Of a DNA stretch of 64,000 nucleotides, positions 12,482-25,500 are shown in pieces. The translations under genes were made by a program, and so were the position numbers. Source of the DNA: Brachionus manjavacas. Lineage: Eukaryota > Rotifera > Eurotatoria > Ploima > Brachionidae. Below the pieces are notes generated by a model, which ran no database searches, was not told where the DNA came from, and saw nothing but the letters and a program-made list of their open reading frames with translations. The first letter of the stretch is position 1. The number at the start of each line of letters is the position of its first letter. Location: the NCBI GenBank assembly GCA_019054805.1, contig JAHQIY010000001.1:434001-498000 (forward strand). The letters run 5' to 3'.

Positions 12482-12955
12482 ATGGGTCAGGCGCCATATT
12501 GGCGTTGGTATAGCGATCATTTTCGCTGTACAGCAGTTCACAATACTACTACTTTAAAAATTTATGCAGCTAAAATAGTGTTTGGCTCTCAATTGAAGGT
12601 ATATGGATGCTATTTTCACCTGTCACAATCATTAATTCGTAGAGTCCAGAAAAAATGTTTTCAAAATTTATTCAATAATAATAAAGAATTTAAGTACTGT
12701 CTCAAGTTATTACAAGCATTGGCGTTTGTGCCCATTTATGACATAGACCGAGGTTTTAGTTTAATTAAAGTCAAGAGTCCTTCGAGCTTTATAACAATAT
12801 CAGATTATTTTGAAAAGCAATATATCGGAAAATTAAAACATGAGCCAAGATTTAGCCCAAGTTTATGGTCCTTATTTGATCGAATCAAATTGAACCTACC
12901 GCTTACAAATAACCATGTTGAGTCTTGGATTGATGACATTGGACATTGGATCTAG
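12482..12955 (+). pseudogene. Second MULE transposase fragment
   Basis: The single open frame of 157 codons resembles the C-terminal half of the MULE transposase domain in FLYWCH-type transposons. It has GCYFHLSQSLIRRVQ (the C-x-x-H block), ALAFVPIYDIDRGF, DYFEKQYIG, and then LPLTNNHVESW with the conserved N-N-x-x-E. The start is artificial, because the frame begins directly after the LINE end. The N-terminal fingers and first two catalytic acids are not present here. The C-terminal sequence degenerates into a short direct repeat (GATTGATGACAT occurs twice near 12930 and 12958). It belongs to a different subfamily from the 7895-10235 element: the C-x-x-H and N-N-x-x-E regions differ in sequence, and there is no SWIM finger. 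Confidence 0.75.
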
Positions 12956-14100
12956 GATTGATGACATATTGGACTGACTATATTTATTAAAGAATGTAAA
13001 ATGTAAAATATATTATTTACGAAGGGACATAATTTATTTTACATTATATTTATATTATATTATTGCAACAAATTTTTAAACAACTATCTTTGTTATTCTT
13101 TCGGTAATAGGCAATTAGTTGCCTATAGTAAAAAGATAATGATATTATGTTGAAACGGATAATCAATGTTGGACTTTTAAAATTTTTAATAGGAGTTTTT
13201 TAGAATTCTTTATTTTTAAGTTTTTTGCTCATTAATAGGCATAATAACTAGTTTTAATGTACTCAATTGTCAGGAAATTGCTTGTTAAACATAATTTGAG
13301 AGAAAACGTTTGAAGCTTCCTCCATTTCATTATCAGTGCCAGCAACAATCAAAATTATTAAGAAAATAAGAGTTAATTACTTTTTTTGAATTTTTTAATT
13401 GTTTTTTTAATTAATTTATTTAAAAAATAAAAATCTTTCTTTAAAAACTCATATCTACTTTTTTGAATTTTTTATCTATATAAAATATTAATAATCAATT
13501 TATAAGGTAAATTAAAAATTTTTAAATTAATGAATTATTTTCAATAAAATTCAAATAAATCTTACAATATTGCTAACAAAATTCGTAATTTTAGCCTCAA
13601 AAAAAGAATAGCAATTTTCAAAAAGTATTTGTTTTCATAATTCTCAACTCGGTTTTATAAACAAAATCTGGAAAAACTTCATTGGATTTTTTGAGTTGAA
13701 TAAATTCAAATTTTAAAGAATCTAAACAAAAAAAAAGAATGAAGCCGTCAATTTCTATTTCAAAGAAATAACAATCAATTCACTAAAGAATAAACATTTT
13801 TTTCTTAAGTGCACTTTAATTCAAAAAATAAAAGTTTAAATTTATCCTATTTCCACTTTTCCTAAATTTTGATTAATTTAAATAAAATGCACTTAATAAA
13901 GATTTTGATTGCAGAAATGTACTTGAATTTATTTTCTTGTATAAAAATGGAGCATTTCATAGTGTATCAAAAAATTATTTGAAATATTATTAAGTAGAAA
14001 GTTATTATAAAAGTCAACTTTTCCATATTTTTGAGGTTTATGGAAAAAAAATGATAAAAATAATAAAGAGTATCTACAGTAAATGATCCACGTTTGGTCA
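12956..14100. other. AT-rich, no gene seen
   Basis: No supportable gene. There are only short internal repeats such as GCAATTAGTTGCC near 13112 and long A/T runs. Confidence 0.5.
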
Positions 14101-14104
14101 TTTG

Positions 14105-14345
14105 CCAAGCTTGTAGACTCCTAGCTATGGTAGCTTATATTGTTTGCGCTCTGTCAAACTTTTTTTTAAAACCATCAACTGTTCTTGATTCAAAAATTTG
14201 TGCTGATAGTTGTTCCATCCTTTCACCACTCTATTTGTGAAAAAGTGTTCTCTTTTTCTGCAATTTGTTCGCTGCTAGCTTAACCGATGTGGGCCTTCTC
14301 TAATAGATTCAGCCGGTCCAGTCTGTGTTAGTGAGTTGGTTGGCA
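14105..14345 (-). mobile_element. LINE 3' end, antisense
   Basis: Read on the minus strand, this holds the last part of a LINE ORF in broken frames: a TGPAES segment, HFFTNRVVKGWN, and FESRTVDGFKK-like residues. A 3' untranslated part follows, with CTACCATAGCTAGG. The same CTACCATAGC word occurs in the 3' end of the minus-strand LINE at about 51630-51590, and a related GCCATAGCC word occurs at 34267, so these are one family. It is short, heavily mutated and 5'-truncated. Confidence 0.65.
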
Positions 14346-14667
14346 TGTTTAAACGCCATAGTTAAAATCAAATAAAAAATTTCAACAATGGATTGCTTAA
14401 ATTTGAATTTGTTTTGAATTGAATGATTTGTTTAAAGCTGACACAATATTTGAAAAGCTTAAACATTATTTTAATTCAATACAAAAATAAATTAAAAATA
14501 ATGATACTATTTAATTGTTCTAGATTAGATTTCATCAATTTTTAAGTCTTAACTTTTTAATATTTTCAATAATTTCTCAATTCGAAAAATTTTCATATTC
14601 TTTTGATCTATTAAAATATTTATTTCAATAAAAAAATTTCATATAATTCAATTTAAATAAAAAATTT

Positions 14668-15939
14668 CTAAATCTCAAGTAAACTGTTCGTATCCAAATC
14701 GCTCAGTGATAATTTCTCAGCGACGTTTTCATCCAGACCCACATTGTCCTTTAACTTGATTAAAATATCAAAAATATCGTCAATTTTTTCTTTGAAAAGC
14801 ACATTTTTTCTAGCAGCATTCATTTTTTCAATAAAAAAATCCTCTTTAATTAAATAGTGGGCCAAATTGTCTTTATTGAGCTCAATAGTGGCAAAACTCG
14901 GCTCATTTTCTTTCCAAATAACCATCAAATTTTCAATCAAACAAATGTAAGTCTTAAAAAAAGTGCTCTTATCAACAAGATAGGTTTCGAAGCGGCTGGA
15001 ATGAGACTCATCCGGCTCACAATTTACCACTATTGTTTTTCCATTGAGCAAGTTAGTAGCCAATTTAACAGAATTCTTAAAGTAAACACTTTGGCGTATT
15101 TCTTCAAAATCAGACTTTTTAAAATGCTCGAACATTTCACTAAAAATTTTAACAGAATAAAACTTAATGGCCTCGATTTTTTTCAATCTCTTAACATTGT
15201 TCTTGTTCTTTTCTAAATCAAAAATATAGCATAGAAAAAGCTCATGCATCATGTCACAAAAAAGCTCCGATTCCACACTTTCACGCACAATTTGTTCATT
15301 TAGACTCAAGTTTGCCAGCGCTTTTAGGATGTTGAGAACAATTTCAGTGGCCATTTCGCCTACAGTGTTGTTGTACCTGTAGTTTGAGAAAAGGTCCGAA
15401 TTTTTGGCCGAGTACTCGGAGTTGAGCAGCTCGACCAGGCGGATCATCTTTATCCTGTAGACTTTGGACACGGTCCCAAGATAACTGGTGAATTCAATTT
15501 TTTGGTTTGAACTAAGATTTCTGAAGCTATTAAGAATTTTGTCGACTAGCAACAGAACATCAGAATTATTTGCAGAATCAATGAGAGTTTTAAGTTTATT
15601 TAGAAGGAGACTAGTCTCGTTATCCTCGGATTTTCGGCTTTCACAGGACAGTCTTTCGATGGGGCCGCTTCTTCCTTGAGACAAATTCGACCACCATTCA
15701 TCGTAGTGACTGCGCTTGACCCTTAGGTTCGTCTTGTGCTGGGATGCCCTTGGTTTCTGGGGCGGCAAAGTCTGGCCTGGTTTGATTTTGTCAGGTTTTT
15801 TGAAAAATTTTTTCAAGTCATCAATTGATCGTTTGCGCCAAAACCAAAATGCCAATGAGGCCAAGCAAATCGCTGATGTTGCAAAGAGATACATGCTTTT
15901 TGATCTTGTTACTGACATTCTAGCAGTTGTTTGACTCAA
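14668..15939 (-). CDS. Single-pass membrane protein, helical domain of unknown function
   Basis: One intact 423-codon exon with no introns. Residues 17-34 form a hydrophobic segment followed directly by RKR. This arrangement is typical of an N-terminal signal anchor and is also seen in outer-mitochondrial-membrane tail proteins. Residues 36-110 are basic and Pro/Ser-rich, probably disordered. From about 110 to 423 the sequence is amphipathic and helix-like (repeated Leu/Ile heptads, few Pro/Gly), with a KALANLSLNEQIV stretch reminiscent of armadillo-type repeats in ARMC10/ARMCX proteins. That resemblance is weak and I do not assign the family. The start at 15939 was chosen as the first in-frame ATG; Met8 or Met16 would still leave the anchor intact. 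A possible minus-strand AATAAA lies at 14619-14624, 44 bp past the stop. It stands alone, flanked by AT desert and a LINE scrap. Confidence 0.75.
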   Translation of the reverse strand: MSQTTARMSVTRSKSMYLFATSAICLASLAFWFWRKRSIDDLKKFFKKPDKIKPGQTLPPQKPRASQHKTNLRVKRSHYDEWWSNLSQGRSGPIERLSCESRKSEDNETSLLLNKLKTLIDSANNSDVLLLVDKILNSFRNLSSNQKIEFTSYLGTVSKVYRIKMIRLVELLNSEYSAKNSDLFSNYRYNNTVGEMATEIVLNILKALANLSLNEQIVRESVESELFCDMMHELFLCYIFDLEKNKNNVKRLKKIEAIKFYSVKIFSEMFEHFKKSDFEEIRQSVYFKNSVKLATNLLNGKTIVVNCEPDESHSSRFETYLVDKSTFFKTYICLIENLMVIWKENEPSFATIELNKDNLAHYLIKEDFFIEKMNAARKNVLFKEKIDDIFDILIKLKDNVGLDENVAEKLSLSDLDTNSLLEI

Positions 15940-18900
15940 ATTTTGTTAAAAAATAAAGTAATTGAATTAGAACAAATTTTGTTAATTAAATTTTTTTATT
16001 TTTGGAAAAGAAAGTTAAAATAATTTAAAAAAAAAGAGAAAATTGGTCGCTATGGAGTTTGGATTAAGCGCTTTTTTAAGGAAAAATAAACACCAAAAAG
16101 ATTACTTTCGATTTCAAGTCTCGTGACTCCTTTCGTCATCATGACATTAAAAAAATAACTATTTTTTAAAAAAACTTTTTAAAAAAAATAAATCTAAATA
16201 AAAAATTTATTGACAGTCTTTATTTATTTAAACATCAGAGACAAAAGGTCTATAAGTGTTTACACTTTTATAGCTTTCTCTGCTCCAATTTTGGTCAGTG
16301 ATGGTTCAAATTAATTGTTTATCAGTTTTCCCAATTGATGTGGCTAAATTATTGGAGCCATTATTATGCAATTTTTTTGTTCATGACTATTCTTTAATTT
16401 TTTCAATAGTTTTTTAATTTAGTTATTTAAATTAGTTTACTCCCATAGACCTTAAATTGAAAAATAAAAGAATATTTTTTTATAGCTAAAAGAATTAAAT
16501 GTAATAATAATTACATTAAAATTTTATCCGTGATTGTTTTATATCAGAAATTTTCAAAAGAATAAAAAATTAAAAATTAAATCAACTCAGTGTTAAATAA
16601 AAATTAAAAAAAACAGATTTCAGAAAAAAAATTAATTTTTTTAGAAATTGAACGTATGGTTTACATAAACTTTCAATTTTGAAATCATTTGATAAAATTA
16701 CAATTGAAGTAAAGCATAAATCATTTCTAAATCAAATAACTTTCAACAATTTCAATCTATAGTTGAAAGATCTATTAAAAATTAGCAAAAGATGATTGTC
16801 TAGAAAAATAAATTATTTGGATCAGGGAGAGTCTTGAATATTTTCTGTTTAATTGAAAAGATAATTTTAGATAAAAAATAAACAAAAATAGATCTTTAAA
16901 TATTAAAATAGGAGGCAAAGAGCATTTTTACATTTCAAAATCACTTTATTAAAATAAAAGGATTCTTTTCTACTAGAAAAAAAAATGACTAAATATTACA
17001 CAATATTAATTATATGGAGCATAACATTTTTTATTGAATTTTTTAAAATTTTTTATCATTAGACAGCGTTTTTTACTAAGACTAATTTTTTTTAATTTTT
17101 AGCAAAAATTGCTGTATGTTTGTTCTAAAATTCACGATGCCTTTTATAGTTGTTCTGAATGTATTTATAAATCTAATTTGGGTTTAAGTTTAATCCCTGG
17201 AAAGGACAGATTGAGCTCTAAGGTTTTTTTGATTTAAAAATAAATATTTTGCTTTATTAATTAGTAAAAAGTTGGTTAATAAATAATCGGAAAATTTGAA
17301 AAACCCAAAATTTAAATTAATCTATGACTTATTAATTACTAGCTAATAAAAATTTAAAACATAACTCTATACTCTTTCTTCTTATTTATTATCAAAATTT
17401 TTTTAATATTTTGTTTTTAAATGTAAAAGTTTGGATAATTTCTTAAAATGATGAAGCTTTCGAGATTATTTGATTACTTGACAAAAAAATGAAAGAGAGC
17501 TGAACAAAATTTGCCAGCAAAATAAACAGAGAAACAATTAAGTCAAATGAAAAGAAACCAAAAATGTTTCATTAAAAAAATTAGATTTGATGAGACCAAT
17601 AAAGTGCACCTTGAATTTCTGCCATGATATAAAATTTTGTTATATAATATTATCTTTTTATTTCATTTCTAAAAAAGATAAATATATTATTGTCCCATTA
17701 TATGCATCATGTTAAAAAAGGTGATTTTGATTTATTAAATTTTAAACAAAAATTAACTTTCAATAATTTTTTTAATAATTAAATGAATAGAATTTTCTTG
17801 AGAATGGAGCACTTCCATTTTAAAAACCTTGAATTTATTTATTAATCTAATTTTTTTTAAATCATTTTAATAGTTATTATTTTATTTTATATTTGCCTAT
17901 TCGTATTATTTTCATGGAAAAAAAAGTGATCTCTCTTTTAAAAATTCATTTTTTGAACATTTTATAGTTTATTTTTTTAAATTTTTGATTAGTATAAAAT
18001 TCTACTTCAGTCATTGTGAAAAAATAAAAGCTAAAATAAACTTGCTTCTAAATAATATTTTTGTGTTGTTTTGAAAAAATTGTGAAAAATCAAAAAAGTT
18101 GTGTAAATATTTTTGATTCACAAATTTTTAGAAAAATTTTAGTAAAATTAAGTCTGTGAAAATTGACAAAAAACTCGTAAAATAAAAAAAGAGTTGTAAA
18201 AAAGCAGCACTTCATTATACGATTCAAAAGAGAAAATTGGTTTAAAAATAAAAATGATATCTTATATTCTTAGTAAAAAAGGCTTCAGGCAGATCACTTG
18301 GAGCAATACTAAAATCATTTTATTTGGTTTATCCTATTTAATTTGAATTTTTTGATTTATTACTAGATTAATTATTTAATTACATAGAATAAAATAAAAA
18401 AAGGTCAATTAAATTGAAAAAAAAATTAAAAGGTAAATTGATTAATTTTCTTAATAAGACTTAAGAGCAAGATTATCCATGAAACTCAAATAATTCTTAT
18501 TCTCATTATTTTTTTATTTTTAAATTTTCTAATTGAATTATCTTTTTTGTTTGTTCATTTTTGTCTCTTATTTTAAAAACAATTAAATGAATCTTCTAAC
18601 TGCATTTAACTGCATTTATTCACCACAGTTATGTAAAAATCAAATAAAATTTCGTAATTTTTTTATATTTTGAACAAATAAAAACATTATTTTTGTTTTA
18701 ATTATTTGTTTATTTATTTTGAAATACAAAAAGATTTGCAAAAAAATTGGAAAAAAAAATTGCTTTTTTTTGAGATAAATTATTTTTAAAACAAAATTTT
18801 AACCACAGGGTTGTTCGAATGACCTTAGACTTCGTCTGCACCTATTCGGCTGTACATTCTAATATTTCTAATTATAAATCATTAGTAAATTAAAATAATA

Positions 18901-19546
18901 AAAATAAAAATAGAATTTAAATTTTAAAAAATTACTTTTTTAGTTATTGTTTTTAATAATTTTTTAGAAAAAAATTACTTTCTAAATTTTACTGAAAAAA
19001 AATAAATAATTAAATAATTATATTCGTTTTCCTCATTTTTCTTGAGTCGAGAAATATATTAAATAAATTAAATCAAAAAATGTAATACGCGTTCTAGTAA
19101 TGTAAAAAAAGTTTTACTAATTGTCTTGTGAAAGCTGTTCATGAGTCTATTCGTAAGTTGTGGACGACGTAATACAGGTAATACACAGATCTCGTAGGCA
19201 ATACAATTTTCAAAACAACAGCAAAATCTAAGACTTCACATTTAATTAAACTAATTACAATTGTTCTTTAAAAACATTTAAAAAAGTTACTATTCTTTTT
19301 TGAAAGCAAACATCACTCAGGTAAGCCTTATAAAGCACTTACAACTCTTAAGCATTGTTTACATAATTGGATTCTTGATGAGGACTTGATTTTTTATCAT
19401 CACGCCCGTTCAGCCCCTCCGGTGTTGAAAAATGTTTGTAAAAAATTCCACACATACACACACAACAGCAAAATGCTCAAGTTCCAATAAATACATCAGT
19501 CTTACCTTATTTTATTTATTGTTCAACAAATAAAAAAATTAAAAAA
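15940..19546. other. Long AT-rich intergenic stretch
   Basis: No open frame or exon that I can support. 16240-16285 holds a small palindrome (TATAAGTGTTTACACTTTTA). 19080-19220 is less AT-rich and has repeated GTAATAC words, but neither coding potential nor a repeat partner was seen. The promoter of the protease gene that starts at 19547 should lie at the right end of this stretch; no clear TATA or initiator could be singled out. Confidence 0.45.
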
Positions 19547-22500
19547 ATGTTTTATAATTTTTTTCTCTTATTTTTTATCAAATGTTCATATGGCTTTTAT
19601 TATTTAACTCGATTAAGTAAGAATGTGCTGTAGAAAGGTCTGTGGTAAAAAAAAATTGCTGTTTAAGGTGAACTAGACTCGGCAGCTAATGAAACTCTGA
19701 TAAGAAAATTTCGCATCGACTGGCCTGATGTTGATAGCTCAGGATTTCCGCCTGAGTTCAAGCTAAACTTCAGCGAACTGTCAGCCAATTTTGATGTTGA
19801 GTTCGTGCGATATGATGCGCCCCGCTCTGATGACATATACGTGATTGATCCGGTAACCAAACAGCCGGTCAAGCACATGCACTCTAACTCGGTTGAGGTA
19901 CTTTTTTAAGCTCAGATCTAAGACTATATCAAAATTTTTGTTTAGGAATATGAGTTTTATGTGCAGAGAGGAGCAGACGGATTTGCCACCTTGATCAAAA
20001 ATAGGCTCAACTCGACAAATTTTTTCAGGATGGTAAGCTTTAATTTAGTTAATGTCTAGATAACCCTGTTAGTTACCTGGCTTCTTTTACTCTATCCCCA
20101 GGACTTGTAAAACAAACAATTAATTAAATTAATTCACTCAAGGTGTCTACAGAAAAAGTAGATGATTAATTTTAAAATTTTTCAAAAAAAATTTAACATG
20201 AGATAAAATATTTTTATTAAAGGCTATTTACAATTAAAAAGTTTTTTATTTGAGAAAAAAATTAATCTTAATAATTATTTTATTTCTTTTAATTAATTTG
20301 GTCATTATTCTTTAATAAAATTAGGTTTAAGTATGAAATATTATTTTAGTTTTCAAAAAAATATTCAAACACAAAAAAGCTAGACACAATTCCAAAGAAA
20401 AGTAAAAGCTAAAAAATTTTGATAAATATACAATTTAAACAATTTTCACTTAAAAACATTTTTATAAAATTTTGAAAAAATACAATCATAGTTAATCCAT
20501 GAACAGCAATTATCTAATCTTTAATAAAAGAATCTGCACTGAGACCGAACAATAGAACAAGTTTTTTCAAAAGGAAAAAAAATTCAGTTTTTCTTATGGA
20601 CCAAAAAAATACAATTTATGGCAAAATAGTTATGATGGAAATGCAATTGAAATTTTAATAAAAATCTCGTGTGTGTGTAATATTAAAATTAAAAATTTTT
20701 TTATAGCATAGATTAAAATCGAGTTTAGAATTAGAATAAGAGTTTGTTAAAAAATTAAATTTTTAGCATGGCGCGTCTCAAAGCTTTCCATTAAACGCCT
20801 TAAGTATTGTTAATGCGTTTTACCTTTAGGTAAGAGACTAAAAATGAAAATAACTTTTCATTACTACAGAATGAAAAATAATATCAAAAAAAATTTAAAA
20901 AATTTTCTTAAACACATTTAAAAACATAATGTTTTTAAAGCTTTCTTAAAATTAAAATTCTGTAGTTTTTGTTAAAAATTGCTACAAATTATACAAATCT
21001 TAAAAATGGCTTGAGAAAGAAAAAAACTTTGTTGAATTGGTTTAGGTTTTTGCTGAAAAAAATCAAAAATTAAATATTAAATAATATATTAAATCGACAA
21101 TATATTAAAATGGCATTTTTAATTAATCGACAAGAGTTGACAACAATTTCTAACATTATCTTAATTTTTAGAATATTTTAAATGTTGAAGATGATATTTC
21201 TTCAGACATTTTGTTTTTAAATTGAATTTTTTGATGCAATATTATTTTATAGATTTAAAAAAAAAGAATGTTATGAAAAATGATGAATTTAAATTAAGTA
21301 TACATTTTTCTTAATTTCCAATTAGTTGATAATTTTTAATAAAATTGATATTAATTTATAATTATTACAATCAAAACCAGCAAGATGAAAATTAGAACCG
21401 GTCCAATTTGTGTTTTTTTAGCTTGTTTAATTTAAATCAATTATTAAAAATAATAAAATTTAATAAAGATATTTTTAAAAGAGAGAATAAAAGTTTTTAA
21501 GGAGTAAAATTAAAAGTTTTAAAAAATTATTATTTTTAAATACATTTAGGTTAAAAATAATAATTTAAATGATTTTTAGCTGTTAAATTCGTAATAAAAT
21601 GACTCAAGTTAAACGATTTACCTCAAAAAAGGATTATGTTGTTTTTAAAGTTTAATTGTTTCGAATTTGATTTTTACAAAAACAATTATTTCTTAGCAAA
21701 TATTTTGCTACAGAGCAAAAAACAAAGAGCTTTTTTTGTTTACTTTAATTTCAGCACACAATTAAATTAATTTGAATAAGTAGTCAAATTAATTTTTATT
21801 TTTAGAATACCAGTTAGCTTTAATTTATTTAATTAAAGAATTTTTTTATTTAAAACAAAAAAACAAAAGAAAATAAAATCAAAAAAATTTTTATATTTAG
21901 TAGTAGTAGCTTATTCAATCAAAGAGACCATAGTCGAGCCCAAATGGTTCGATTGCATATAATGTAAAACAAAATTTAAAAAAAAATAAAACAAATAAAG
22001 TCATAAAAATTTAATTATATTTTAAATCAAATTTTAGAAATATTACATAAAATAAAATATAAACAAAAAATCTTATATTTAACACAAAATCTTAAAAAGA
22101 ATCAAACAAAAAAAGGTAATTACAATAATATATTTATATAGCAGTAATTATAATTAAAAATTAGATAAACAGGGATAATTAAAATTTTTACAATTTTGGA
22201 GAATAGCTAAGTGTATGCAAAAAAAATCACTCTGATCTTTCTTTTAACCGTGTCTTAAATCAATTTAAAAGTTTATTTTATTAAAGTTTATTAAAGAGTA
22301 AAATCTATTTAAATTTTAAGCTTTTCTTTTAGCTTCATTGAATTGATGATTTAAAAAAAATTCAAATAATTTCAAAATAATTTTAAATTTTTGATTTTGG
22401 AAAATTCAATATAAAAAACAAAACATGAATCATTATTCATTATTTTTAGTAAATTTTAAATGAATTAAAAATGAAAAATATAATAATTTACAAAATTTAA

Positions 22501-25500
22501 AATTAGTGGGGCTATGTTTCTTCAGCTTTTTTTTTACCAGCAAAATTTAATCTTTTATATTCTAATTTTTTTTTCTGCTACAATTTTCTTACACAGCAAG
22601 ATCATTTAATTATCACCTACAAAATTTTTTTAATTTTTTTAGTGTCAGATCTTAGAATAACGAAGCAGTAATCAAATAGGGATCTTATCAGAGATTTGTA
22701 CAGCTTTTTGTCAAAAGAACTCGAGTTACTCCATTTAAAACCTTTATTTTTCTCAAAATGTTAATTTTTGAAGACCCTTTTTTAGCAATCTCCTTTAAAT
22801 TATTTTCGACTATTTTCTCTGATGATTGCTTCTAAGTCCAACTGTAGGAAAAACAGAATAACAGGTTTTCGATTTGTTAATTTTAAAGCCCCACTTTATG
22901 AAAATTGTAGGTGAAAGGCAACTCCATTGTGGAACACCGAGCCTGATTAGCATGAGTTTCGACAATGAGTTCGATTTTCTAGAAAATCGAACTTTTGAAA
23001 ATTCCTGATCCAATTTAATTTTTCAATATTCTCGTGTGGGATGTCATATCAAACGCTTTCTCTAGATCAAAAAATACTGCACCAGTCATTTGCTTTTTAT
23101 TAATTCTAAAAATGTGGTCATGAGTACTTCTCTTCTGCCGGAAAATGATTGACATTCTGGGAATATTTTATCAGTATTTATGGTTTTTTCGAGCCATTTA
23201 ACAATGTAATTTTGAAGCGAAATTGGTCTAAAATGAGGAGATTTCGTCAGATAGCTTGTCTTTTTTAATAATCATGATTTTTTTTTCTCCACTGATCCGG
23301 TATTTAACCAAATTTTAATGAGGAATTGAAAATTTTTCGAATTAATAAAATATTGTCGTTTGGCAAATTTTTTAGAACTTTATTTTTTGCTTTTTATGAT
23401 GATTTTTTGAATATTTATTTAACTTTTTAACTTTTTTTATAGTAAAGAATATTCAAACAGCTAAATTTTAGTGCTTGATTCTTAAATAATTTTTCTTTTC
23501 TAGTTATTGATCAAGCTTTGTATATTTTTTATAAGACCATCAAATTCTCTACCAAAAATTAAATATTTTACAATTTTTTATTAATTATTTTTAAGTAATC
23601 ATTTTGTTTATTTTTGTGATCTTTAGAAAAAAATAATAAAAAGACCTTAATAATGAAAAGGCCAACAACTCTAGCTTAAAATATGAAAAAATTAAGTAAT
23701 TAGCAAAATTTCACATTTATTCTAAGTAAGCGCATCGAGTTATAAGGATATGCCAAAAAAAATATGGATGAAACTCTGAGCTAATTTTTTTCTAGTTGCC
23801 CCGTATCCTTTATCAAATCTAAACAGCTCCCTTTATTGTTTGATATTGAAATGAGTAGCTCTATTGACACAACATGTGACAAAAAAAATTGGCACAATAA
23901 TTATAAAATGGGGCATTTTATTACAAAATTGAATTTTTAATAAAAATTGATGACAAAAAAAAATTTTAAAGCAAATTTAAGGGCATTTTTAAGTTAATAA
24001 TCAATTTTTGATGCTCAAAATTATCAAATTAATTTTTTAATTATCAAATAAATTGTTAGTATTTACAATAATAAGTGCAGAGGTACATTTTTGGATTTAA
24101 CACACTTTGTCAAATCTATAGGCAAACTCTGCAAAAATCTGCAAAATATGACTCACTTAAAATTGTATCATTTAAATGGTGGGCACTCTGCTATGTGCAT
24201 TTTGATATTGCAGAGTCTACCTTTGCTAAATCCAAAAATGTATCTCTGTATTAATCCTATTAAAAATAACAATTTACTTCATAATTAATTAATTCTAATT
24301 AGTGACAAAAAACTTAGAGAATTTGAAATTCGGCAAAATTTGCTACTTAAAAGAGTTTTTGGTGTCAAAAAGTATGCAAGAACTGCACCCTTGCTAGAGG
24401 CCCTAAAGGTGGAAAAAATTGAACAAATCTATTTAAAGCACAAGATATTTTTTCTTAAACAATTAGGAGATAGCAAAATGTGTTATGGCTTATTGAATTA
24501 CCTAGGAGAAAAATATGTTACTTTTGAGCAAAAGAATACATCACTGTGTAAACAACTAGCAAGCTTGGAAAATAAAATACATATAAATATTACCGACTTT
24601 AGATCGAGGACGTCTATTTTGATTGTTGAGCACATACTTGCTGAAAAAATCGCGGGTTAGTTGATTCGGTCAATCTAGTAATGTATAAAATCAAAAAAGA
24701 GTTAGAAATTGGTCCAAATTTTTTTTACTTATTTAAAATTTTAAACGAATTACTAAAGGTAGATTTCTTTACACAATAGTAAAATTTTTTCTTTGAATAA
24801 TATAAATTATTAATGATTTTAAATTTTTTCTAATTTGTGAATTGCTTATTTTTATTTTCGAATTTTGAAGAATACGAAGAAACTTGATCCTTTTTTTTTT
24901 CTTTTTTGTAATTTTTTATTTTGCCTATGAGGCTTAAATCAATAAATAATAATAATAATAACAATAATTAAAATTAAAATATTGATTTGATAATTTTAAG
25001 AATCAAAAATTGATCATAAACTTCAAAATGCCAATTTAAGTCTATTCTAAAGCTGAATAGTTCGATTTCATCTTTGAAATACGATCTAAGTGTTTATTTT
25101 TTAGTTTGGAACAATTTTTTCAGCTGAAGGACACCAAGCATTCGAAATAACTCCAATTGTAGATAAACGCTTTAAGCGAGGCCATTTCTACGACTCAAAG
25201 AATAACTATCACAAAATATCTCGCCGATTCATAGCCGGAGATCTTTCCAAAATAGAGCTCATTCATCCCCAGGATGATATAATTGACTATGTCATCCTTC
25301 CAGGTATAAAACCTTTAGATTCTTTAATTGTCTTTAATATTTTTTCAATTTTACTTAAAATTAAAATTTCTTTTTTACATTTACTTTTCCACAAAGAAGC
25401 TTAATTCAATTAAATAAATAAATAAATCAAAGCTTTAGAACTAATTTTTTTTAAAAAAAATATTTCTAATTAGATACACACCCGGAAGAGAGAAAAAAAT

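Noticed and set aside
14857..15216. Plus-strand frames opposite 14668-15939
   Set aside because: Shadows of the intact 423-codon minus-strand frame.
19582..19616. ATG at 19582 as the start of gene A
   Set aside because: Its frame meets a TGA just after the first splice junction; the ATG at 19547 gives a signal peptide and the correct phase.
19663..19878. Minus-strand 71-codon frame
   Set aside because: It is the complement of exon 2 of gene A, which joins in frame to its neighbours with good splice sites.
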